NCBI RefSeq assembly: GCF_954871325.1
Contig: NC_088775.1
Coordinates: 46,973,561 to 47,037,560, forward strand
Source: Gordionus sp. m RMFG-2023
Lineage: Eukaryota > Nematomorpha > Gordioida > Chordodea > Parachordodidae
Reading direction: 5' to 3'
Length of the DNA: 64,000 nt
In this document: positions 1-13,400 of the stretch, in pieces
How the letters are laid out: each line of letters opens with the position of its first letter
Numbering within the stretch: the stretch's first letter is position 1
Notes under the pieces: generated by a model
What the model was told of the DNA's origin: nothing
Database searches by the model: none
The model's input: the letters and a program-made list of their open reading frames with translations, nothing else
Position numbers and translations under genes: made by a program

Positions 1-754
1 ACGTCAATGATAATCATGGAAGGTGAATAATAATAATGATAATTATCCCGTTCACTATAATAATAATAATGTTATAAAAATGATGAGTAACGCGAGCATC
101 GCTTGAGGATTTATGGGGACATACGATATTGACTCCAATGAATGACAAAGAGGAATAAAGGAAAAAACAAACAAACGATAATAAGCTTATTAGGATAATG
201 GTTTTCAGGGACCAACTTTAAAATTATAGGGAACTTAGATGCCTATGGAACAGGACACGCTATATATACATACCGTTACCTTCCAAGGATATATTTACTG
301 GACATAAGACTTATTTTTTTTCTCTTAAATCTAACCAGGCGTCAGGAGGTACATTATTATTAATATTGTTATAGTTGTAATACATTGCCTTACAATTTTT
401 TAACACTATCCTGCCGGTAACGGAACTACCTCTTTCTTACTCCTCTCTTCTTCACTATAGTGGTACCGTCCACTATAATAAAAAGGAAATACATCATGTA
501 TAGGATCTATATATTAGTGATTATATATGGTGCATGCTACAACTCCGGTGCAATTTCTGGCGTGGTAATGAATGAATGAATTTAGCTTGAATTGAATTGG
601 TATTTTTGGATAAAGTCTTCCCTATATTAAATTATTACGATATTTTTCTATCTCTTTAAATCTGCTGGCATGAACATTCTTACAAAATAAAAATACTATT
701 AGATTTAAAAATGATATACCTATTTTTCAAGTTATAGCTGCTAGATTTATTTTT
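1..754. other. Intron/flank sequence, nothing identified
   Basis: A+T-rich sequence with short AAT/AATG-rich runs near 19-75 and 566-590. It should be intron of the vav gene downstream of the C1 half-exon. No exon, RNA gene or element end was recognised. Confidence 0.4.
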
Positions 755-943
755 TTACATTTCAATAAATTCGTAGCCACCTTTTGTTTTTACAATAATT
801 TGAAAATATTTTTCAAATTTTGGAAATGGAAAATGTGTATTATTGTTATCAAGAACATTTTCTTCCAGAGTACCTTCCATTTCATTAATATCATCATTGT
901 CTGACTCACTTACATCGATTTGGATATCCATTTGAGATGACAT
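755..943 (-). pseudogene. Short frame resembling the N-terminus of a BED/hAT-type transposase
   Basis: A 62-residue frame opens with an acidic, serine-rich stretch and ends in KYFQIIVKTKGGYEF. That layout is like the segment just before the BED zinc finger in many hAT transposases. No zinc-finger cysteines follow before the stop, so this would be a truncated scrap. It lies in a vav intron on the same strand as vav but has no convincing splice sites or vav similarity. It could equally be chance. Confidence 0.25.
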
Positions 944-1082
944 TTTAAATAATTTATACCAGATGATTTAGGTTTATAATACAAATTGAAAATATAAATT
1001 TCAAATAAATAATAAAATTTATAATTAATTATGATATTATATTAAAATTTTCATGTATAGTTATATTCATTATATTTTTAAA

Positions 1083-1116
1083 AAAGTATCTAAGTAGCGC
1101 GCTACTTAGATACTTT
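1083..1116. repeat. 34-bp perfect palindrome centred on AGCGCGCT
   Basis: Positions 1083-1099 are the exact reverse complement of 1100-1116. The motif AGTAGCGCGCTACT is echoed imperfectly at 1124-1134, 1160-1170 and 1195-1215. The whole 1083-1220 patch is probably the remains of a small inverted-repeat element. Loosely similar GTAGC/GCTAC motifs occur near 39870-39940. Confidence 0.8.
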
Positions 1117-1320
1117 CAAAAAGAAGCGCGCTAAAAAATTAATAATTGGAGAAAAAGTAGAGCGCTATTAGCTATAGCTACCAAAAAAGATAGGGTGCTA
1201 CAGTAGCGAGCTACACTTTGATTTTCATAGATTTATTAAAAATAAAATCTTAATTTAAAGTTTCATAATTTTTTTAAACGAACAAATAAATCGACCCTAA
1301 AATAATCTATAAAAAGTAAC

Positions 1321-1441
1321 CTCTGCATTGATAACCCTGATATATAATTCCCTTCAAAAGTTTTTTGCAAAAACTGCATCGCGTCGGCTGCGGGAAAGAC
1401 ACGTAATCGAAGAGATGGTTGGTGCGATTTCGTGTGTGAGG
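1321..1441 (-). CDS. vav: vav exon: start of C1 zinc finger
   Basis: It encodes 40 codons plus one base. The C1 pattern is clear: His, 12 residues, Cys, 2 residues, Cys, 13 residues, Cys, with the signature LLKGIIYQGYQC. The acceptor ATATAAAG at 1442-1449 has a poor pyrimidine tract but is in phase 0 with the previous exon. The donor is G|GTTACT at 1320. The remaining Cys and His ligands must lie on an exon left of position 1. Confidence 0.92.
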
Positions 1442-4400
1442 CTTTATATTGTCCCTTTAAAATAATAGTTTAAAAATGTTCACTAAAAGGCAGCCTCATA
1501 TTGAATCAAAAAAATTACCTATTAAATCCTTGAATTTTCGTCATTTTTCATCTTTTTAAAATAATTATTGCGACCTATTTATTATTTACTAACCGAGTTT
1601 AAAACGTGTTTCGGTTCTAAATATTCAAAAAAAAATAGTTCTGGTTTAGGTTTCTAAAATCTTAAAGAGTAAATTTTAGTTCCGGTTCTTAAATTAGACG
1701 AGGTTTTAACTCCAAACCCTGTCAAAGCAATTTTAAAAAAAACTACAAATTTAGTATATATATAAGTTACCTTTACTTTTATTAGAACCAGTTCATGGAT
1801 ATTTTTAATAAGTACTGGTTCGTATAGATTTGAAAAGAGAATTCCAGGTTCCAGTTAGAAAATTAGTCATAGTTCCTAACTATTAAATTTCATAAGTTTA
1901 TATACTACCAATGGAATATATCAGTCTATAATAAATATATATAAGGGAGATGTGGCATAAATGGCCATGTTTGAAGACTGGTCACCACCCTTTAACTTTT
2001 TACCTATTATTTCTCTCAAAATTCTTTAAAATGTGTATATTTATGATATGTACCTTACCTAAGTTCACTTATTGATTAGAAAATCTAATAAATATATATC
2101 TTAAATAAACTGCATTGTGAAAAAGCAATTAATCATCATCAATCAAAATTTGATTATATAATCTTTTTTTGCTTAATATTATTGGAAAAAAAAATAATTA
2201 CTAGCTTATTAAAACTCAAATTTTAATTTTCAATTTTAAAATTTAACAAATATATATCCTTAAGAGAGCGTTAAATGCATAAATATGAATATATCATCTT
2301 AAGATACCAGAATGATTATTGGATAGCGCTTTTTTTATAATTGGGTGTAAATACATGTGAATAACTTAAAAATTTTAAAAAATGATGGCTTTCTTTGACA
2401 TTTAAATAGTAGGTTTTGAATCGAAAAATAATAGAAAACTTGAAAATATTTAAAAAATATCGTGATTTGACTGATTTGAAACCGAAATACTGCATTGCTG
2501 GCGTTATCCATGGAAAATTCTTTATTTATGGTTTATGCGTGCATTATCATGTTAAGTATTATTCTAAAAAATATTTAGAAAATATTATGATTTGACCAAA
2601 TGCCGAACACAAAACCGACCACTTTTTAAATATTCGATAGACCGAATTTCGTAGTATTATTAATAGAAAGATGTTTATTTTAGTTTAATTTATCTATAAA
2701 TATAAGTAAAACATTATCCCAAAAAATGTTTTTCGTGATTTGACCTAGCCGATTTTAAACCGAAATAGTGCATTGTTGGCGCTATCCATGTAAAATTCTT
2801 TATTTTTGGTTTATACGTGTACATTTAAGTATTAAGCATTATCCTAAAAAATATTTTGAAAATATTCTGATTTGACCGAATACCGAGCACAAAATTTAAT
2901 AAACTTCTCTTATCTCTTTATATATATATATCCTATTATATTAATTGTAATTATTTTTATTTTAAATTCCAGATTTATATCCGAATCTCAATAAATTTTT
3001 AGTTTGTGTGGCTATATTATTTATATATATAGCCATACATACGAATGTCACTAATTAGACTATCAACAAAGTTATTATAACTTAATTATAATTAAAAATA
3101 CAAGATTTGAATTTGACTTCTTATCGGTGGTCTTCCTTTATATCCTCTAGTGTTGTTAAACGGCTCGTTTCGAGCCGATTTTTAAACTGCATAAGCTTCT
3201 AGATTTCGCTAATAGATGTCCAAACCTTTGTTTCTTCTGCAATTATAGATAAATTAAACAAGAATAAACATTTTTCAATTAATATTACTACCAAATTCGG
3301 TCGATAATAAGTGGTCGGTTTTGTGCTCGGCATTCGGCCAAATCATAATATTTTCTAAATATATTTTAGGATAATGCTTAACACCTAAATGTACACGTAT
3401 AAACCAAAATTAAAGAATTTTCCATGGATATCGCCAGCAATGCAGTATTTCGGTTTCAAATCGGTTATCGGTCAAATCACGATATTTTTAAAATATTTTT
3501 TGGGATAATGTTTTACACGTAATTATAGATATATAAAACAAAAATTTTTCAATTTATATTACTAGCAAATTCAGTCGATCGAATATTTAATAAGTGGTCG
3601 ATTTGTGTTCGGCATTCGGTCAAATCATAATATTTTCAAAATATATTTTAGGATAATGCTTAACACCTAAATGTACACGTATAAACCAAAATTAAAGAAT
3701 TTTCCATGGATATCGCCAGCAATGCAGTATTTCGGTTTCAAATCGGTTATCGGTCAAATCACGATATTTTTAAAATATCTTTGGGATAATGTTTTACATG
3801 TATTTATAGATATATATAAAACAAAAATGAACCTTTTTCAATTAATATTACTAGCAAATTTGGTCAATCGTATTTAGTAAGTGGTCGGTTTTGAACCTGG
3901 CATTCGGTTAAATCATAATATTTTCAAAAAATTTTTTAGGATAATGCTTAGCACCTAAATATACATGAATAAACCTAAAATTAAAAGATTTTGATTAATA
4001 ACGCCATCAATATGTGCCATACAATGTATTTACACCCAAATATAAAAAAAAGCGCTATCCAATAATCATTCTGATATCCTAAGATGATATATTCATATTT
4101 ATGCATTTAACGGATTGTAATGACATAAATTGTTGTGTATCATAATTAAGTTTATTGAGCTTCGAAAAATTTTAAATTGATGAATGATTAAATTATTAAA
4201 ATTTATAGAATCATTAAATAGATAGTGGTTAATTTTATATTGAAATAAGAATGTTTAACAAAAGGAAAATTAAGATATTCATTTATAAATATTATCACTA
4301 AAAGGATGATGATAAATTTAAATGTTGCTAATTAAATTAGTGCACAATTAAATTTTATATACCTAAAAAATGAATAAATATTAACATAGGGTTTTAAAAG

Positions 4401-7400
4401 TATTTCTTATTGTAATATTTCATATTTATAATAAAATTCTTCAATAATATGTTGTATAATTAAGTTTATTAAAATCATAAATTTATAAATTGATGAATTA
4501 ATATTTCATATTTATAATAAAATTCTTCAATAATATGTTGTATAATTAAGTTTATTAAAATCATAAATTTATAAATTGATGAATGATTAGATTATTCAAA
4601 TAATCATTTTAACATGTAGATAGTTAGATAATAATCTGTAAAAACAATAAATAGATAATGGTTAATTTTATATTGAAATAAAAAGGTTTAAAAAAAAGAT
4701 TATTAAGATATTATCATTATAGATGTAAATACGAATTAAATTAGTAAATTTTTATACATCTAAAAAACGAAGAAATATTAAAATAGGAAAAGTATTTCAT
4801 ATTGTAATATTTAAAATAAAATTTCTAAATAATTTATTATGGCCAGTTAACACATAGTATATGACCAGTCAATACATACCATGTTTTGACTGGCCAGAAA
4901 AACACTCTCACATCACCTCATAAACTATTATAGAAAGAGCTTAGATTTAAATTTTTTAAAAAATTAGATTTGGGCTACACATTGATATAAAATATGCTTG
5001 GTAAAACACATATATTAATGTCTTTTTTTGAAAAAGCAAAAACATGGGCATTCAATGACACATTTCCCCTATTTTGTTTTTAATCATATATTCTTTTTAT
5101 ACTGAGCTAATAAAAGAACTTGCAACCATTTTAACCAGGCATCGTAAGTTTTAGCGTAGATATTGTAAACATTTTGATGGTCAAAAGATTCTAGCACCCA
5201 TTGATAACCCCACTAAAATATGGACAAAAATAATGTTGTTAACTAAAAATATATACTGTCTAGGGGTGACATGATTAAATAAAATTAATTAAAATCGATG
5301 ATTTTTTGGAATAAAAATGATTATTTAAATCCATTTTCTTTTTGTGTATATTTTAATAATTATTCGTTTTTTCCAAATAAAAACATTTCATTACACCTCG
5401 TTTTACTATATTTTGTATGTAAGTTTTAATTAATTGATAAATTTTATTATAATAAATGATTTTATGTTGAGCTAATCCTAAAATCATTCTTTAGCATAAT
5501 AATTCGTATAAAATTATATAAATATTATTAAAATTAAAGGAGATATTCAATAAAAGTATTTCTGTTCTGTTTAATAAATATGTATTCTATATTTTGTCGA
5601 TTAAATCAGATGTAGTTTAAAAATATCAGTTGTTAAAATCTAGATATAAAAAATGTGGTATCTGTTTAGATATATTTTGATATAATTTTATTTTACATTA
5701 GAAATAATAATGTTTGAATTAAATCATTTAATAATATGACCTACCTTATTTCATTATAAAAACAAACAAGACAAATTTTATTTTACGGGATGAGGACAAC
5801 AGGGTAAATTTTATATTATAATTTTTAGATCAATATTTCTAGACTATCTCTGTAATGAAATAAGATAATATATATAAGATTTTTTGGGTACCCCAAAAAT
5901 ATTCTATAGTACACATTAAGGGAATTAAAATCTTTTCTTTATTATGGCTTAAAACATAATCATATATTTTTTTAAATGTAATAGGATTGTTAAATGTTAA
6001 AAAATTTATCTCATCACCTAAAATTTTTCCATTAATAATGTCTATGTCAATATTACATTTAATTATATCTAATTCTTTGATCGAATCCTGACCACATAAG
6101 GGTGGTCCATCCCCATCTAATACGTAATTATTTAAATATTTAACCACCTTACAATTAATCACCAACGATTGTGATGGGTGCTCCTTCATAAGAAAATAGT
6201 TTTCTGGAACAACTAATTACAATGCTTTCATTATTTCCGAGCCTTTCAAATTCTTTAATTGGCAAGGATGTCACTGGAGATCCAGTATATATATAATAAA
6301 ATAAAATTTAAGATTATTTAATTGTATATCTATCATAAAATCATTAATATAATTAATCTTTTGAGTGGCCTTATGGTGATTTTCCAATAGATTTGGCAAT
6401 GCTCTACAAGATATTGTGTTATATCTTGTTTATTGTTGTTGTTGCGATTATTTGACCCTTTATATTCCTATTATTTGTCTTTTCATCCTGTGTCCCTATC
6501 TCCGTTGTCTCTTCTTCAAACTTCTTTATCTGTCCAAATTTTATTGTTATTTTCTGAAACTTCCATCGATTGAAATTTACCCACTATATCGTCAATAGTA
6601 TTCTCCTCTATAAGCCTTACCTTTAATTTCCCATTTCAACAATTAATAATGAGATTTTCAATTATCCATAATAGGAGAGATAGAAATATGCGAAACAACT
6701 ACTTTTGCGGGATTGTTAATGAGAAAGAGAAATATGTGAACCAGTACTTTTAGGGGAGTGTCACGACTGGATATAAAAATGTCAATGTACTTATCATCGA
6801 GATAGATATCGAGTATTTCTGGGATTTGTGGCGCATCATGTCACATTTTCATATGCAGTTTGGTGCTTATTTCTTTTTCGTTTCTCAGCACCTGAATCAA
6901 ATTTGCTTGCTCTTCCCATATTGAAAGTGATTGGATAAAGATCGACGATTAAATGCGACGAATTATTTTGCATTACCAAGAAAAAGAGCAGAAGAGGTTG
7001 TTTTTTGTGCTAATGGATATAAATTATCCACTTGTGAAAAAAAGAAATTATAGGAATGGAGACAAATCGTTAACGTTGGGTCCAGACAACAATATTCGTT
7101 CAAACTCAATGAAGACTACGGATGCAAATCAATAACGTTGGGTCAAGATGACTAATACTCGATCATCAACGATGCAGCTAATGTCTACTTCAGCGAAACT
7201 ATGGAATTTTGAAAAGGAAACCACCATACTAGATATCGGAAGGAAGATATACTAATATGTCGGCTCAATTCTATATTATTCGGATAAAGAATCGAATGGG
7301 GTAAGTTAAAGAAAAATATATATTCTCAAAAGTTTGAATCATATTTAATGGCTAATTGGTAATAAAATAGTTTAAAATTAATGATAATTAATAAGAAATT

Positions 7401-10400
7401 CAAAATTTATAAAACCGAATATATGACAATGAATTGCTAGAAGTATATATATATTCTAAAGTCGAAACATTATGGGTGTCGAGTGAGCTCATTTATGGAG
7501 GGCATGCCATATTTATCATTATTATTTAAAATTATTTTGTTTAAAATTTATCATATTAATAAATAGTGGCGTGATTTTATATATAACGTGTAGAACTCGT
7601 GATTTCTTTAAAGTATAAAAGGGACGAGATTTTCTAATTATAAGGGCTTTTAACTTCTTTTTTTTTAAAATATTTATTTTAATTGACGAATAAAATGAGT
7701 TGAATTACTAATTTTAGTTTTAGGGTTGTGTTGGTAAACTGTGTGAGTTATTAAATAGCGTTGTACTGGTTGAGTTTTTTATAGTACATAATTTTCACAG
7801 TGTTGAACTAATCTCACCCAATATTCTTCTTAGCTTAGGTTTGTATTCCGATCAGATATAAGTTTTGCCACTCGTCAAATTTTGAATATTTTTTTAAAAA
7901 TGAGTGTCGGGATTTTAAATTTTAATCGCGCCAATATAAAGTTATTTTTCATTAAATATAACAACCACTCTGTTGTAGTGCCCCAATGGAAATAGTTGTG
8001 TGGCTAAACATCTACAGATAAACGGGGGTGCCTCAATGATAAAAATTTTGAGAATGTCTTATTAAAATATAACAATTATTTATAATAATTTAATTCTATA
8101 TTTTGTATATGTATTATTAAAATGTAACAATCATTTTAATTATATATTTGTATACAGGTGTGATTTTAGCTCACTTCAAAATTTAAATTTTAAAAAAATA
8201 AACCTAAATTAAGCATTATGCACACCTTACATAAGTCTAATAAAAATTGTAACGGTATCTAGATACATCTGTAAAAATGTATGTGTATATAGATTCGGGT
8301 TTAGACTATATATATCTATCAAAACTGGGATTCGAAATATAGCATTATGATAAAATACTTCTTAGTCAATTCACTATTAGTAATTTAATTTCACATTTCA
8401 TGAATTTAACAAGAAAACAGATATAATGTAATAAAACGAATGCATATCCCATTAATAATTTTTCCTCAAAAACAATGTAAATTTATCACAAAATTTGAAT
8501 TAAATGAAAAAATTGTTAACTAATTTAATATATCGATTTTTTATATTTTTATAAAAAAAAATCATATTAATTATTTAGACATCAGGGCCATAAACTTATA
8601 TGATTATAAAAATCGAGCTAGACTATATTTGAAATTGGGAAAATAGACTAAGCAAAAATTCTACCCAATTTGGTCTCTCAGTTTAATAGTCAAATGCCAT
8701 TATTTTGCAGTTGAAAATATATAATTTTATGAATAATTACGATGGAGAAAAAATGGATAAATTTAAATTATGATAGATTGGGCTATTATAAAAAATTTAA
8801 ATGGAACGTGTTAAAAAATATTAACACATTGTATACGCTTTGATTATAATACAAATCGTCACCTTGGATTCCTTTTTGTATTTCTGTTTCCACCAGGCTG
8901 TAGTGGTTATATCTATATTTAAAGGGCAGCCATTATTTTTATTTCTCAGGGAGGAAAGGAAATCTTTGGCCATGGGTTCCGGAATTTGCGGCAAATTCAC
9001 GCGAAACTCGCTCAGTGATAGTGAGTCCTTGAAATTGTAAGTGTCCGACTATATACATTTGAAATAATAGATATTAGTGTTGTTAAACGGCTCCATTTCG
9101 CCAAAATAATATAAAGCCTCGAGATTTCGCTAATAGAACAAACCTTTTTGCCATCTATGAGCAAAATCTCCAGTCTTGCGTATTGGCAAAAATATTGGGC
9201 TATACGTTTTGAAAATAGAGCCGTTAACATCACTTATAAGTGGCATGAATTTTAAATGAAAAACAGTTGGTATTAAGTTAAAAGTATATAATAGCTCTGG
9301 TAGGATACTTATCAATTAAATAGTTTTAAATTTATTATATATGGATGTAATTTATTTTTTAAGTTCATATAAAGAAACGTACATTTATTAAATCTGCAAT
9401 TTACTTTAGGTGTATACCAAACGATAGAAATTTAAATCAGCTGTTCTAAATTATGATATGAAAATAGAGTTTTGCATTTTAAACCGGCATCAACAAGTGA
9501 GCCAGAACGACCTCTTATAATGACAAATAATATGTTTTGATGTTACCTAAGAGATAAAGCTTTTACAATGATTAAGGCCCTTGTTATTCCCTACTAGGAT
9601 ATTTATTCTGTATAAAAATATCTCTCATGACTATGAATTAATCAAGTAGTCATGTTTGAAATAGGGTTAAGCTCGTGGTTAGTTCAGGACCTCCTTTCAA
9701 GAAGAGACTTCCTCAGGCTTGAGAACATTTTAGTGGCTAAATTTAGCGATAAGATTTTTTTACGATAAACTAGTGCAATTTTTTTTATTCTGCTTATAAA
9801 TTTTTTAACACTATGTTTCAATATACCCATCTATTTTAGAATCAAATAAATAATCTAAAAAAAATAAAATAGCTTAATAGAGTTCGGATAATATTAAGAT
9901 ATAGCAATTATTCTTAAATTTTATGAATTTTGGCAAGTTTCATCAAAATAGCACGTATTAACATATGTTCTAAACTCACAATATTTAACAAAATTTAATT
10001 TTTTTTTAAACATATGAATAAATAAGTAAAGCTGGAATAGATAATTATGAAGTAAATGACAAATCATAAAATACTTTGGTTGATTAAGTATGAAGGAGGG
10101 TCTGGATATAGGAAAACATTTGAAGGAATTTCACATAGAATAGACAATTTTAAAACCTGTTGCTGCCCTCCCACACATGAAATATTTTGAGAAATAACTC
10201 GATATTTTCTTAAAGATTTTGTTTAGGTATTTTAATGAACACATGTATGAACTAATTTTGGAAACAACTAATATTGGGTTGAAAGAAAAGTGAAAAGTAT
10301 CAATGTAGCCTGGGCGAAGTTATATTTAGGGCTTCCTTGTTATATCGTCAAGGGCTTTTTTAGTGAAATGTGTATTCAACATGGAGGATGAGAATAGCGC

Positions 10401-13400
10401 TGATTGCCCATAAAATTTTACTCGAATAGACCTGACAAGATACTCACTAAATGTTTAAGAGCCTAAGAATTTCCAGCCTGGTCAAAAAGATATAAATAGT
10501 AAAATGCGAACAATTATTGATAATTCTTTTCTAGTCATTAAATTTATTATTTTGCCGTAACAACGCTAATCCATCATTTGTGAGAGTTGATCATAGAAAT
10601 GAGGCAATTCGTTAGAAACAAGTGCCCCAAGATAAATTTTTTGTATGCCAGCTAAGGAGAGTATACCAGTGGGAAGGTGGGTTTTTTTGTCCCGGTATTG
10701 AAATAACTTGTTTTTTTAAAGTAGGTTTTAGGAAACGGGCTCTCTTTAACTCTCAAAATAGAATAGGTATTAAATTATTAATTTCATAAAGCTTTTCATT
10801 TTTATTTACATTCATTATGGATAGGGTAAAGGCTTAAGAAAGAAAGGAAGAAGATCACATGTTCACGTTTTTTTTCTATGTAATAATTATAACTACTAAT
10901 TTATATGCTCTAAAGGATTAAATCATTTATTAATATGTAAACGTATGAAAGGAGGAAAGAATTCGCATCTTTATATCCGCTTTCAAAGAAATAGAGGCTT
11001 ATATAACAATATGGTAAGAGTTGAAGCTAGATCGGGTGATAGCACACTATTCTATCTGCATTCGCATAAATGAAATGAGTTTTCTCCATTATTTCAATTT
11101 TAGCAGCAGCACAGATAAAATTTAAGCGGGATAGGTATAGTGTAAAAGAAATCATGCTATATCATGATTATAAGACTGTGATTGAGGAAATATTAACTTT
11201 CGATAGATCTATTATCTCCCCGAAATCACCTAGCTATGGTGATATATCCTTGTGAAGGGAAGTTTGTGTGCAGACATCTCTTCAACCCCCAACAGATTAA
11301 ATGTGGTGGTACCTTCCAATATAGATAAAAGATCAAACATCTGGTGTATAATAAATGTGTAGTATAAATATACAGATTATAACCATATCGTTAAATTGTT
11401 TTATTCATTTTATAAATAATGACAAAATTTGTATAGTGAGATTTTTTTTTAAATTAATTTTTATCCGTACCCTAACATTTATCTCGATTTTTTTTGAAGT
11501 CGTAGATTCTTTATGTGGGTGAGGGTATATAAAGTAGATTCAACGAACGATTCTTTGGCGCTATACCATCTAATGGTAAGAATACCTTCTTTAGTTGCCA
11601 AAACAATAATTCAAGAATTATCACATTTCTGACTGACCTGTGAAACCTAAAATCTATTCTTCAATGTCATATTGGTAATAAAAATATAGAAAATCAAAAA
11701 ATATTTACATACAATAAATAAGACCCATCATTAATGGGTTAAGTGATAATTAATAATAATTATTTTAAATACAAATTAAATTGTTTCTTTTTTAACTATA
11801 TATAAATTGGACACTAGGGAGAGAATGAATAGAAAATACTTGATAATATAGAAAAAAAGAGGTAATATTTTTTTGATAAAGAAAATACTTTCAAAAGAAA
11901 AAAAGCATAAAAATTATATATTGATATTAAATTAATAAAAAAATGGTGATACTTTATGATTTATAATTTTTAAGTTGTTATAATAGGATGAATGTTAAGG
12001 TTAGAGGAGAATGAGGAGACACAGGTGAAATCACCGATGAGCTTACAAAACCACAGGGTATTAGTAGGACATCTGGTCTCTTGCCATCAGACAGGAATAG
12101 ATATACGGATTTAATGTGATGGGATATTTAACCATAACAAATTTATTGTTCTGTGGAGACTCATCAGACCTTTAGAATACAGGTAAGCTAGGCTATATCT
12201 ACCTTTAGGGTTGGATTTTTCCCACACTCTTTATTTCCATATATGAGGTAGCTATATGTCAGCCTAATCTATAAAATATTGCCACCCTTAACCATCATCT
12301 GACAGCAAAATAATAAGATTGGCAATTGAAACTAGAGATCTACAAATTCTAATTTCTTAAAAATGATTTCGAGTTCGGGCTGAGTCGGGCCTAATATTAT
12401 TTATTATTTAAAAAAATTCGGGTCGTGCTTAAATTTTTAAATTAAATATCATTCATTTTTGTGGAATAAATTGATACATTTAAAAATTCTTGCAAGAAAC
12501 AAGGCGTCGATATTTTTTATTTGTAGAATATTTTTTTACAATTAAAAAAATATCAAATTTCTGTATTTAAATAAATTAGGGCCATGCCAATAGATAATTT
12601 TTGATTTGGGCCGGACTTTTTGGGACAACTAAAAAATTAAATTAAGGATCGGGTCAAACAAATCTTTATAAAGAAAATTTCCCTCCGGGCTGGCTTGTAA
12701 GCCCGATGCTGATCCTTACTTGAAGCCGTTTCTAGCCAACTAAGACCAGAGTTTTATCAAAAATATATGCAAATGAAAGTGTTTTCAATGGAAGGATTGT
12801 CCACCAACCTCATAAAGAATAATTCGTGTATTTAAATAAACTAATGATGATTTTTTTAAACTAAAAATGAAAATTATAATATTTTTACAAATATTAGCTC
12901 TGTTAAAAAACTGATATTGAAATTTATTTACTTTGGTTGATTTGCACAAAAGGATGATGGTATCGAACAAAAAGATAAACCTAGATATAAAATATATTAG
13001 TATTAATTGTGAATAATTTAGAGAAAAATCCCCTTAAAAAGAAGTAATCAGTTTTATTTTTGGCTATCCGGACGTCCGAAATAAAATTTCAGTCAAGATA
13101 TATTAGTATTGGGGAATATTGTAATAAAATTAAATGTTAATGATAGTGTAATATAGAATAAAATATGAAAAATCTTTAAAAAATGTGTAGTTTTAGGAAT
13201 ACAATAAATGGGAAATATTTCGGGTCCGCGTCCGTGCGATTTTTAAAACTTAAGCCCTTGGACCCGACTTCGGATAGGTCATTCCTGTCTATATAAAACT
13301 CTAACGACCTAAAAACTGATCTAAAACAAAATATTAACGAAAAAGTAATGATTATTTCCACTTGATAAATGTTAATCAAATAGCCTTTTCAATTTTAACC

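Noticed and set aside
8840-9040. Plus-strand frame MGSGICGKFTRNS with a consensus GTAAGT donor, looking like a first coding exon
   Set aside because: The minus strand at the same place matches the Vav PH domain and is in phase with exons on both sides; the plus-strand signal is its shadow.
12785-12970. A 61-codon minus-strand gene starting MFDTIILLCKS
   Set aside because: Only its first part is coding: it is the vav PH microexon (12932-12980) read through its donor into the intron.
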